A DNA stretch of 64,000 bases from positions 372,001 through 436,000 of the forward strand of contig NZ_CP036533.1 in the NCBI RefSeq assembly GCF_024585265.1, in the 5' to 3' direction. A program made the translations under genes and the position numbers. The notes beneath the pieces were generated by a model. That model saw nothing but the letters and a program-made list of their open reading frames with translations. It ran no database searches and had not been told where the DNA came from. Position 1 is the first letter of the stretch, and every line of letters starts with the position of its first letter. This document shows positions 41,800-49,181 of this stretch, one piece after another. This DNA is from Bradyrhizobium sp. WBAH42. GTDB lineage: Bacteria; Pseudomonadota; Alphaproteobacteria; Rhizobiales; Xanthobacteraceae.

Positions 41800-41812
41800 T
41801 CCGCTAAGCGGA
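41800..41812. promoter_or_regulatory. Palindrome TCCGC-TAA-GCGGA, IclR-type box candidate
   Basis: A perfect 5+3+5 inverted repeat lies between the divergent SDR and acyl-CoA dehydrogenase genes. The same box with an AAA centre occurs at 48181-48193. IclR-family regulators of aromatic and acyl pathways often bind boxes of this kind; no IclR gene is in the window. Confidence 0.5.
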
Positions 41813-41971
41813 ATTAGCATTTCTTCAAGCCTGGCCCCATGCCGGCGCCGCAGATGGACCTGCGATCAACGCTTGTCAGGGCCATGGCTTTTTCCGATCA
41901 TCGGGCGCAAGAAGAGACTGCGCACTGGCCGATCAGACCGGACGCGCCAATGGCAAAAGACGGGGAACGCT

Positions 41972-43036
41972 GTGGCGGAGAGTGACAATATCGTCGTCGA
42001 GACCGCGGAGAAAATCTTCGCCGATCTCGCCGATCCGCAGACCATCAACAACGACAAGACGAATGCGTGGCAGGCGCCGCTGTGGCAGGCGCTGAGCGAA
42101 GCCGGCCTGCCGCTGTCCTGGGTGGCTGATGATCTCGGCGGCTCGGGCGCGAGCCTCGCCGACGGCTTTGCGCTGATGGGCGCCGCCGGCCGTTTCGCGG
42201 TCGCGGTGCCGCTGGCCGAGACCATGCTGGCGGGATGGCTGCTGGCGCAGGCGAAGATCGCTTCGCCCGAGGGCGAGATGACAGTGCTGCCGGCCACGCC
42301 AAAGGACCGCATCAGCCTGGATGCCGACGGCGCGCTCTCCGGCCGTGCCCGCGGCGTGCCCTTCGCCAAGACGGCGAAGCATTTCGCGGTGCTGGCGCAC
42401 GGCAAGGACGGCGTTTCCATTGCGCTGATCGACGCGGCCAAGGCGCGGATCGAGGCCGGACTCAATGTCGGCTACGACCACAGCGACACCGTCACCCTCG
42501 ACAAGGTCCAGCCGATCACCATCAAGCCCGCACCGAAGGGCTTCGAGCAGATTCATCTGATGCTGATGGGCGGCGTCGCGCGCAGCCTGCAAATCGCCGG
42601 CGCGCTGGAATCGATGCTCGACATTTCCGTGCGCTATTCCAACGAGCGCGTCGCCTTCGAGAAGAAGATCTCGAAATTCCAGGCGGTGCAGCACAATCTC
42701 GCCCGCCTTGCCGGCGAATCCGCCGCGGCCCTGGCGGCGGCGACGTCCGCCGCCGACGCCATCGCGAACGCAAAATCGTTCAACGACGAGATCTATCTCG
42801 AAGCCGCCTCCGCAAAAATCCGCTGCGCGGAAGCTGCCGAAAAAGGCGGCGGCATCGCGCATCAGGTCCATGGCGCGATTGGCTTCACCATGGAGCACAT
42901 CCTGCACCGCTACTCGCTGCGGGCGCTGGCCTGGCGCGACGATTTCGGCTCGGAGAGCTACTGGGCGGTCGAGCTCGGCAAGCTCGTCGCAAACCGCGGC
43001 GCCGACGAATTGTGGCCGCTCGTGGCATCGCGCTGA
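41972..43036 (+). CDS. Acyl-CoA dehydrogenase, PimD-like smaller subunit candidate
   Basis: The 354-residue protein keeps the acyl-CoA dehydrogenase fold, with RYSNERVAFEKKISKFQAVQH in the helical domain and HQVHGAIGFTMEHILHR near the C-terminus. It lacks the usual GGTxE catalytic segment and is shorter in the middle. This is typical of one member of heteromeric dehydrogenases such as PimC-PimD or steroid-degrading FadE pairs. The GTG start at 41972 with GGGGA before it avoids an unnatural 33-residue leader. The partner gene follows after 15 bases. Confidence 0.8.
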   Translation: MAESDNIVVETAEKIFADLADPQTINNDKTNAWQAPLWQALSEAGLPLSWVADDLGGSGASLADGFALMGAAGRFAVAVPLAETMLAGWLLAQAKIASPEGEMTVLPATPKDRISLDADGALSGRARGVPFAKTAKHFAVLAHGKDGVSIALIDAAKARIEAGLNVGYDHSDTVTLDKVQPITIKPAPKGFEQIHLMLMGGVARSLQIAGALESMLDISVRYSNERVAFEKKISKFQAVQHNLARLAGESAAALAAATSAADAIANAKSFNDEIYLEAASAKIRCAEAAEKGGGIAHQVHGAIGFTMEHILHRYSLRALAWRDDFGSESYWAVELGKLVANRGADELWPLVASR

Positions 43037-43051
43037 TCGGAGAGAGAAGAC

Positions 43052-44212
43052 ATGACCGCTGCCCTGCGTTTCGATCCGATCCGCCTGCCCGAGAAATGCG
43101 AGCAATTGCGCAAGGAAGTGCGCGCCTTCCTCGCCGAGGAGATCGCCGCCGGCACCTTCGATCCGCACAAGCCCAACCGCGAAGACACCGACGCGCCGGA
43201 ATTTTCCCGCCGGGTCGGCGCCAAGGGCTGGCTCGGCATGACCTGGCCGAAAAAGTATGGCGGCCAGGAACGCTCCTTCCTCGAGCGCTACGTGGTGACC
43301 GAGGAGATGCGCGTGGCCAACGCGCCGACGCGGCGCTTCTTCGTCGCCGACCGCCAGAGCGGGCCGGTGCTTTTGAAATACGCGCCCGAGCACATCAAGA
43401 TGGACATCCTGCCGCGGATCTGCCGCGGCGAGATCTGCTTTGCCATCGGCATGAGCGAGCCGAATTCGGGCTCCGACCTGTTCGCGGCGAAGACGCGCGC
43501 GACCAAGACCGACGGCGGCTATCTGATCAACGGCACCAAGATCTGGACCTCGTCGGCGCATATCGCCGACTACATGATCGCGATCTTCCGGACCTCGCCG
43601 CCGACCAAGGAAAACCGCCGTCATGGCCTGACCCAGTTCCTGGTCAAGATGAAGCAGCCGGGCATCAAGGTGAACCCGATCGGCCAGATCACCGGCCAGT
43701 ACGAGTTCAACGAGGTCGTCTTCACCGATCACTTCATCCCCGATGACCATGTGCTCGGCGAAGTCGACGGGGCCTGGAAGCAGGCGACGAGCGAGCTCGC
43801 CTATGAGCGCTCGGGCCCCGAGCGCTTCCTCGAGACCTATTACGTGCTCACCGAGCTCGTGCGTGCGGTCGGCCCCAACCCGGACACGCGCAGCGCCGAG
43901 GGCATCGGCCGCCTGGTCGCGCAGCTCCACACCATGCGGCGCATGTCGGTCTCGGTGGCCGGCATGCTCGAAGCCGGCAAGGAGCCGGTGGTGGAGGCGT
44001 CCATCGTCAAGGACATCGGCACGGTCTGGGAGCAGCAGCTGCCGCATCGGGTTCGCGATCTCGCCGCCTTCGTCGAGGAGACCGCGACCAACCGCGAGAC
44101 CCTGGAGCGGCAGCTCGACTTCGCGATCAAGACCGCGCCGAAGCTCACCATCCAGGGCGGCACCACCGAGGTGCTGCGCGGCATCATCGCCCGCGGCTTG
44201 GGTCTGCGCTAA
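43052..44212 (+). CDS. Acyl-CoA dehydrogenase, PimC-like larger subunit candidate
   Basis: The 386-residue dehydrogenase has FAIGMSEPNSGSDLFAAKT in the FAD domain and the C-terminal IQGGTTEVLRGIIARGLGL, which contains the catalytic Glu that the upstream partner lacks. The opening RLPEKCEQLRKEVRAFLAEE and the insert around EFSRRVGAKGWLGMTWPKKYGG fit the PimC-type subunit. With the upstream gene it would form an alpha2beta2-type enzyme acting on dicarboxylyl- or cyclic acyl-CoA. GAGAGAAGAC precedes the ATG. Confidence 0.87.
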   Translation: MTAALRFDPIRLPEKCEQLRKEVRAFLAEEIAAGTFDPHKPNREDTDAPEFSRRVGAKGWLGMTWPKKYGGQERSFLERYVVTEEMRVANAPTRRFFVADRQSGPVLLKYAPEHIKMDILPRICRGEICFAIGMSEPNSGSDLFAAKTRATKTDGGYLINGTKIWTSSAHIADYMIAIFRTSPPTKENRRHGLTQFLVKMKQPGIKVNPIGQITGQYEFNEVVFTDHFIPDDHVLGEVDGAWKQATSELAYERSGPERFLETYYVLTELVRAVGPNPDTRSAEGIGRLVAQLHTMRRMSVSVAGMLEAGKEPVVEASIVKDIGTVWEQQLPHRVRDLAAFVEETATNRETLERQLDFAIKTAPKLTIQGGTTEVLRGIIARGLGLR

Positions 44213-44229
44213 TTCAATCGAGGATCATC

Positions 44230-45042
44230 ATGAGCACGTATAAAGATATCGGCGTCGAGAAGGTGGGGCATGTCGGCACTATCGAGATCCGCCGCCCGCC
44301 GCTCAACTTCTTCGACATCTCGCTGATCAACCAGATCGCGGACGCGCTCGACGAGTTCGACCGCGACATCGAGATCCGTGCGTCCGTGCTCTCCGCGCAA
44401 GGCAAGGCGTTCTGCGCCGGCGCCAATTTCGGCGATCCTGCGCGGCAGGCCCAGGAGGCACGCGAAGCCGAGAAGAAGGGCGATCCCGCCGACAGTCTCG
44501 GCCCGATCAACCATCTCTACATCCAGGCCGTGCGCATCTTCCGCGCCAGGAAGCCGATCGTCGCCGCCGTGCAGGGCGCGGCCATCGGTGGCGGACTCGG
44601 GCTTGCAGTGTCGGCCGATTTCCGCGTCACCTGCCCCGAGGCGCGCTTCTCCGCCAATTTCACGAAGCTCGGCTTCCATCCCGGCTTCGGCCTGACCGTG
44701 ACGCTGCCCGAACTCATCGGCAAGAACAACGCCGAGCTGATGTTCTACACCAGCCGCCGCGTCACCGGCGAGGAAGCCTATAAATGGGGCCTCGCCAACG
44801 AGCTGGTGCCGCAGGACCAGGTCAAGGCGGCCGCGATGAAGCTCGCCGGCGAGATCGCCGAATGCTCTCCGCTCGGCCTGCTCTCCACCCGCGCCACGAT
44901 GCGCAATGGCCTCGCCGACCGCGTGATGGCTGCGACCAATCACGAGCTCGCCGAGCAGACTAGATTGCGCGCGACGGAGGACTTCAAGGAAGGCGTGAAG
45001 GCGACTGAAGAACGCCGCGCGGCGAATTTCAAGGGGCGGTAA
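44230..45042 (+). CDS. Enoyl-CoA hydratase/isomerase family protein
   Basis: The 270-residue crotonase has oxyanion segments AFCAGANFGDPA and VQGAAIGGGLGLAV, with NFTKLGFHPGFGLTVTLPEL in the catalytic helix. The position of the usual Glu in that helix is His-Pro here, so the chemistry may be isomerase-like or hydrolytic. It follows the dehydrogenase pair by 17 bases and should accept the enoyl-CoA they make. Confidence 0.85.
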   Translation: MSTYKDIGVEKVGHVGTIEIRRPPLNFFDISLINQIADALDEFDRDIEIRASVLSAQGKAFCAGANFGDPARQAQEAREAEKKGDPADSLGPINHLYIQAVRIFRARKPIVAAVQGAAIGGGLGLAVSADFRVTCPEARFSANFTKLGFHPGFGLTVTLPELIGKNNAELMFYTSRRVTGEEAYKWGLANELVPQDQVKAAAMKLAGEIAECSPLGLLSTRATMRNGLADRVMAATNHELAEQTRLRATEDFKEGVKATEERRAANFKGR

Positions 45043-45051
45043 GCCGGAGCA

Positions 45052-45141
45052 GTAGCGTGGGCAAAGGCGCAAAGCGCCGTGCCCACCATCGCTTCATTTG
45101 TGTGGTGGAATTGGTGGGCACGCTTCGCTTTGCCCAACCCT
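45052..45141. repeat. Degenerate GTAGGGTGGGCAAAG-type element
   Basis: This is the fourth copy of the element at 10685, with point changes at both ends (GTAGCGTGGGC; GCCCAACCCTG). It lies between two convergent genes. Confidence 0.65.
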
Positions 45142-45154
45142 GCGCATGAGTCGC

Positions 45155-45907
45155 TCAGCTCACGCGGAACGTCACTCCGCCCAGCAAGAACTCATTGCCC
45201 GCGACCGCGAGTCCCTTCGCCTTGGCGGTATGCAGCACCTGCGCCACGTCTGTCACCCGAAACTCCAGCGCGCTCATGATCTCGCTGGCGCCCTTGACGA
45301 AGCGAAAGGTCGCATTGGGCAGCTTCAGTTCGGTGCCTTCAGGCGCAACGCCGATGATCCTGCCCCAATGCTCGGCCAACCCTTGCGGATCCGGGCTCTG
45401 CATCTCCACCACCGTCAGCGCCTCGGTGACATCCTTGCGGATGAACTTTTGCCAGTCCGGTCCGGCCGGCGGATACGGCCCAAGGATATCGTCGCTGCCG
45501 TCGGTGTGATTGAACTCGATGAAGGCGGCGCGGCAGTCGCGGGGGTGGAGCTGCACGCCGTGATAGGGCGCGTGGTCGATGACGTTGGCGGTGCGCACGC
45601 CCTGCGCATTGGCATTGCGGCCGCGCTCGTCCGGATCGTCGCAGCAGAAGATCGCCATATAGCCGCCGCGGCCGCCGGTCTTCTCGATGAAGCGGCCGGC
45701 CGTGGTGCCGTCCTTGAACGGCGCGACCACCTCCAGCAGGATCGTGTCGACCGGGAGCAGTGCGTTCTCCAGGCCGTATTTGGCGACATTGCCGTCGCGA
45801 TAGCAGACGGCGAGGCCCATGATCCGGCCGATATCCGTGATGACGGGCTCGAGCTGCGGCGCGACCAGGCAGATCTGACGCAGCCGGATATACGGCGCCA
45901 TGGTCAT
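45155..45907 (-). CDS. VOC family protein, two-domain
   Basis: The 250-residue protein has two vicinal-oxygen-chelate halves. The first opens IRLRQICLVAPQLEPVITDIGRI; the second opens ALTVVEMQSPDPQGLAEHWGRIIG. HAPYHGVQLHPRDC and FIEFNHTDGSDD hold candidate metal ligands. Its ATG overlaps the hydratase stop (ATGA), so the two are coupled and probably act in one pathway. Reaction unknown; extradiol-like cleavage or CoA-thioester epimerase chemistry are both possible for this fold. Confidence 0.78.
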   Translation of the reverse strand: MTMAPYIRLRQICLVAPQLEPVITDIGRIMGLAVCYRDGNVAKYGLENALLPVDTILLEVVAPFKDGTTAGRFIEKTGGRGGYMAIFCCDDPDERGRNANAQGVRTANVIDHAPYHGVQLHPRDCRAAFIEFNHTDGSDDILGPYPPAGPDWQKFIRKDVTEALTVVEMQSPDPQGLAEHWGRIIGVAPEGTELKLPNATFRFVKGASEIMSALEFRVTDVAQVLHTAKAKGLAVAGNEFLLGGVTFRVS

Positions 45908-46692
45908 GCGCCCCTGAAGGTCGGCTTGCGCTTCTCGACGAAGGCCTTGGCGGCCTCCTTGTGGTCCTCGGTGTCGCCGCAGCGGGTGTGATGGATCGCC
46001 TCGCCGTCGAAGCAATCCTCCAGCGCCAGGTGCTCGGCATTGTTGATGTTGCGCTTGATGAAGCCGAGCGCGATCGACGGGCCCTGCGCCAGCGACAGTG
46101 CGAGCTCGTGCGCGGCGGCGTCGATCTCGGCGTCGGGCACGACCTTCGTCACCATGCCGATCGCGTGCGCTTCCCTCGCCGTGAGCACCGGCGACATCAG
46201 ATAGAGCTCGCGCGCCCGCGCGCTGCCGAGCAACTGGGTCAGGAAGTAGGTGCCGCCGTAGTCGCCGGAGAAGCCGACCTTGGCAAAGGCCGTCGTGATC
46301 TTGCAGGATTCGGAGGCGATCCGCAGGTCACAGGACAGCGCCATCGACAGACCGGCGCCGGCCGCCGCACCATCGAGCTGCGCCACCACGGGCTTCGGCA
46401 TCTGATGCAGGATGCGCGAAACCTCCATGCCGCGGCGAAGATTTGCGAGCTTCTGCTCGAACGGCAGCGGTGCGCGCCCCTGCGCCATCGACTTGACGTC
46501 GCCGCCGACGCAGAACGAGCCGCCGGCGCCCTTGAACAGCACCGCCCGCACCTCGGGATCATCCGCCGCGCGCCGCGCCGCCTCGACCAGCCCGGCGACC
46601 ATCTCGGGGTTGAGCGCGTTCTTCCGCTCCGGGCGATTCATGGTGATGGTGAGCAGCCCGCCTTCGAGCTTTTGCAGGACCATGTCGTTCAT
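45904..46692 (-). CDS. Enoyl-CoA hydratase/isomerase family protein
   Basis: The 262-residue crotonase has GAGGSFCVGGDVKSMAQG and QLDGAAAGAGLSMALSCD as oxyanion segments and AFAKVGFSGDYGGTYFLTQ as the catalytic helix. That resembles PaaG-type isomerases/hydratases. It sits in a leftward unit with the VOC gene downstream and a binding-protein gene upstream, a repeat element intervening. Confidence 0.86.
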   Translation of the reverse strand: MNDMVLQKLEGGLLTITMNRPERKNALNPEMVAGLVEAARRAADDPEVRAVLFKGAGGSFCVGGDVKSMAQGRAPLPFEQKLANLRRGMEVSRILHQMPKPVVAQLDGAAAGAGLSMALSCDLRIASESCKITTAFAKVGFSGDYGGTYFLTQLLGSARARELYLMSPVLTAREAHAIGMVTKVVPDAEIDAAAHELALSLAQGPSIALGFIKRNINNAEHLALEDCFDGEAIHHTRCGDTEDHKEAAKAFVEKRKPTFRGA

Positions 46693-46735
46693 GCGGACGT
46701 CTCCTTGTTATCGTCTAGCCGACCTATCACCACAT

Positions 46736-46823
46736 CGTCATTGCGAGCGAAGCGAAGCAATCCAGGAATGTTTCCGCAGATGCAGTCTGGATTGCTTCGT
46801 CGCAAGAGCTCCTCGCAATGACG
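46736..46823. repeat. Dispersed element CGTCATTGCGAG...CGCAATGACG
   Basis: A full copy with inner arms GAAGCAATCCAG and CTGGATTGCTTC. It lies between the hydratase and the binding-protein gene. Confidence 0.8.
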
Positions 46824-46842
46824 GCGTGAAGAAGTCACGCCG

Positions 46843-48048
46843 TCATTTCTTCACCAGCGGGCAGCGCGACTGCTCCAGCGACTGGAATGCCTCGTTGCCG
46901 GGGACGGTGGCGAGCAGCTTGTAATCGTCCCAGCGGCCCTTGGACTCCGACGGCTTCTTCACCTCGAACAGGTACATGTCGTGGACCATGCGGCCGTCCT
47001 CGCGGATCTTGCCACCCTTGGCGAAGAAGTCGTTGATCGGCGTCTCCTTCATCAGTTTGATCACCGCCGCGGCGTCGGTGGTGCCGGCCGCCTTCACGGC
47101 TTTCAGGTAATGCGTGACGGAGGAATAGACGCCGGCCTGCGCCGAGGTCGGCACCCGCTTGGTGCGCTCCATGAAGCGCTTCGAGAAGGCACGCGTGTCG
47201 TCGTTGAGATCCCAGTAGAACGCTTCCGCGAGCAGCAGACCCTGCGCGGTCTCGAGCCCGATCGAGTCGATATCGGTGACGAAGGCGAGCAGCGGCGAGA
47301 CCTTCTGGCCGCCCTTGGTGATGCCGAACTCCGCCGCCTGCTTGATGGCGTTGATGGTGTCGCCGCCGGCATTCGCGAGCCCGATCACCTTGGCCTTGGA
47401 GGCCTGGGCCTGGAGCAGGAAGGACGAGAAATCCGACGTGTTGAGCGGATGGCGGACGGCACCGAGCACCTTGCCGCCGGTCTTGGTCACGACGGCGCTG
47501 GTGTCCTTCTCCAGATCCTGGCCGAAGGCGTAGTCGGCGGTGAGGAAGAACCAGCTGTCGAGACCCGACTTCACCGCCGCAAGACCGGTCACATTGGCCT
47601 GGCCGTAGGTGTCGAACACGTAGTGGATGGTGTAGGGGCCGCAGGCCTCGTTGGTGAGACGGATCGAGCCCGGCCCGTTGAACATGACGATCTTGTTGCG
47701 CGCTTTCGCGATCTCGCCGGCGGCAAGCGCGGTCGCGGAGGCCGCGACGTCGTAGATCATCTCGACGCCCTGGTTGTCGAGCATGTCGCGGGCGATGTTG
47801 GCGGAGAGATCGGCCTTGTTGAGATGATCGGCCGCCAGCACCTGGATCTTGCGTCCCAGCACCTCGCCGCCGAAATCCTCGACCGCCATCTTCGCCGCAG
47901 TCTCGCTGCCGGGGCCGGTGATGTCCGCATAAAGGCTCGACATGTCGAGAATGCCGCCGATCTTCAGCGGCGGCTTGTCCTGGGCCTGTGCGGCGCTCGC
48001 ATTGAGGGCAAACGCGGCGGCAAAAATGCCGGACAAAATACTCTTCAT
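46843..48048 (-). CDS. Branched-chain-amino-acid-type ABC binding protein (Peripla_BP_6)
   Basis: The 401-residue protein has a signal peptide (MKSILSGIFAAAFALNASAA, cleaved near AQAQD). The LivJ-like domain follows with KIGGILDMSSLYADITGPGS, then ETAAKMAVEDFGG. Rhizobiales use many such proteins for aromatic acids, amides and fatty acids in addition to branched-chain amino acids. No LivHMGF genes are present. A TTCCGC-AAA-GCGGAA box lies about 130 bases upstream, shared in core with the dehydrogenase operon, which links it to that pathway. Confidence 0.87.
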   Translation of the reverse strand: MKSILSGIFAAAFALNASAAQAQDKPPLKIGGILDMSSLYADITGPGSETAAKMAVEDFGGEVLGRKIQVLAADHLNKADLSANIARDMLDNQGVEMIYDVAASATALAAGEIAKARNKIVMFNGPGSIRLTNEACGPYTIHYVFDTYGQANVTGLAAVKSGLDSWFFLTADYAFGQDLEKDTSAVVTKTGGKVLGAVRHPLNTSDFSSFLLQAQASKAKVIGLANAGGDTINAIKQAAEFGITKGGQKVSPLLAFVTDIDSIGLETAQGLLLAEAFYWDLNDDTRAFSKRFMERTKRVPTSAQAGVYSSVTHYLKAVKAAGTTDAAAVIKLMKETPINDFFAKGGKIREDGRMVHDMYLFEVKKPSESKGRWDDYKLLATVPGNEAFQSLEQSRCPLVKK

Positions 48049-48179
48049 CGAAAACGACCTCCCTTATCGCGCCGTGCTCTGATGGCGGCTTGGTTATTGG
48101 TGTTGCCGCAATCATGCCGCATGCGGGAGGGGGCAGCAAGCGCGGGGAGAGATTGGAAGCGCGCATTGCCGCGTATGTT

Positions 48180-48194
48180 TTCCGCAAAGCGGAA
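48180..48194. promoter_or_regulatory. Palindrome TTCCGC-AAA-GCGGAA, IclR-type box candidate
   Basis: A perfect 6+3+6 inverted repeat upstream of the binding-protein gene. Its 13-base core differs from that at 41800-41812 only in the central triplet. Confidence 0.5.
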
Positions 48195-48222
48195 TGGTGA
48201 GGACGACGAAATGTTTCCGCAT

Positions 48223-48311
48223 CGTCATTGCGAGCGCAGCGAAGCAATCCAGAAATGCATCCACGGAAAGATTCTGGATTGCTTCGTCGCGAAGGGCTCC
48301 TCGCAATGACG
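48223..48311. repeat. Dispersed element CGTCATTGCGAG...CGCAATGACG
   Basis: The fifth copy, lying just upstream of the nuclease-like gene. Open frames extending through it are artefacts of the repeat. Confidence 0.8.
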
Positions 48312-48386
48312 GAGTATGGCGAAACCTCTTCGCACCCAACCACGCTTGAGGTATGGTTGCCGCGCAGCGCAACCTCTCCGGGTCAC

Positions 48387-49157
48387 GTGACGCAACGGCT
48401 TCGCCTCATCGTCCTCTTTCTTCTCGTTGCGGCTAACACCGCCTTCGCCGCACCCTGCCAGTTCGAGTCCCAGGGCGAAGGCCGCGTTGCAGCCATTGTC
48501 GATGCGCGCAGCGTGCGTCTCGACGACGGCCGCGAGATCCGCCTCAGCGGCATCGTGCCGACCGCGACCACGAAGCAGGCGCTGACCTCGCTGCTCGCCG
48601 GCCGCGACGTGATGCTGCGGAGCGCTGACGACACGCCCGATCGCTACGGCCGCCAGAGCGCGCTGGTCTTCATCGGCGAAAGCGACACCTCGGTGCAGGC
48701 CATGCTGCTCGCCCGGGGCGAGGCCGTGGTCTCCGCCGAGATCGTAGACAAAGACTGCGCGGCTGCCCTGATGGCGTCCGAAGCCGCGGCGCGGCGTCAA
48801 AAAATGGGCAGCTGGGCTGACCCGTCGGCCATAAAAAACGCGGAAAGTCCGGACGATATTTTGGCGGAGATCGGGCGCTTTGCGGTAATCGAGGGCAAAG
48901 TCCTGTCAGTCCGGCAAGCTGGGGCAACGACCTACCTCAACTTCGGACGGAACTGGACACGCGGCTTTGCCGTGACTATTTCAAAGCGCACGCTAGCGGC
49001 GTTCGAAAACGCCGGCATGGCCCTTAAGTCCCTGGAAAATCGGCGTATTCGCGTTCGGGGCTGGGTTGAGGGGACGACGGGGCCGCGTATCGATGTGCGT
49101 CTCTTGGGACAGGTTGAATTGCTGGGCGCAAACGAGCCTACTGGGGTAAGGCCTTAA
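48387..49157 (+). CDS. Staphylococcal-nuclease-like secreted protein, degenerate active site
   Basis: About 256 residues, starting with a signal peptide (RLRLIVLFLLVAANTAFA). A TNase-like OB-fold follows: GRVAAIVDARSVRLDDGREIRLSGI, then DRYGRQSALVF and MLLARGEAVV. The loop that carries Asp and Glu (usually GIDxPE) reads GIVPTAT here, so catalysis is doubtful. A C-terminal OB-like region (IEGKVLSVRQAGATTYLNFG) completes the two-domain layout of thermonuclease family proteins in Bradyrhizobium. The start is uncertain: GTG at 48387 gives a clean signal peptide, while an ATG at 48306 begins in a repeat. Confidence 0.72.
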   Translation: MTQRLRLIVLFLLVAANTAFAAPCQFESQGEGRVAAIVDARSVRLDDGREIRLSGIVPTATTKQALTSLLAGRDVMLRSADDTPDRYGRQSALVFIGESDTSVQAMLLARGEAVVSAEIVDKDCAAALMASEAAARRQKMGSWADPSAIKNAESPDDILAEIGRFAVIEGKVLSVRQAGATTYLNFGRNWTRGFAVTISKRTLAAFENAGMALKSLENRRIRVRGWVEGTTGPRIDVRLLGQVELLGANEPTGVRP

Positions 49158-49181
49158 ACGGCCGGGCACGGGTCAATCGAC

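Noticed and set aside
41933..44047. Long leftward open frame (704 codons)
   Set aside because: Antisense to the acyl-CoA dehydrogenase pair, with no recognisable domain.
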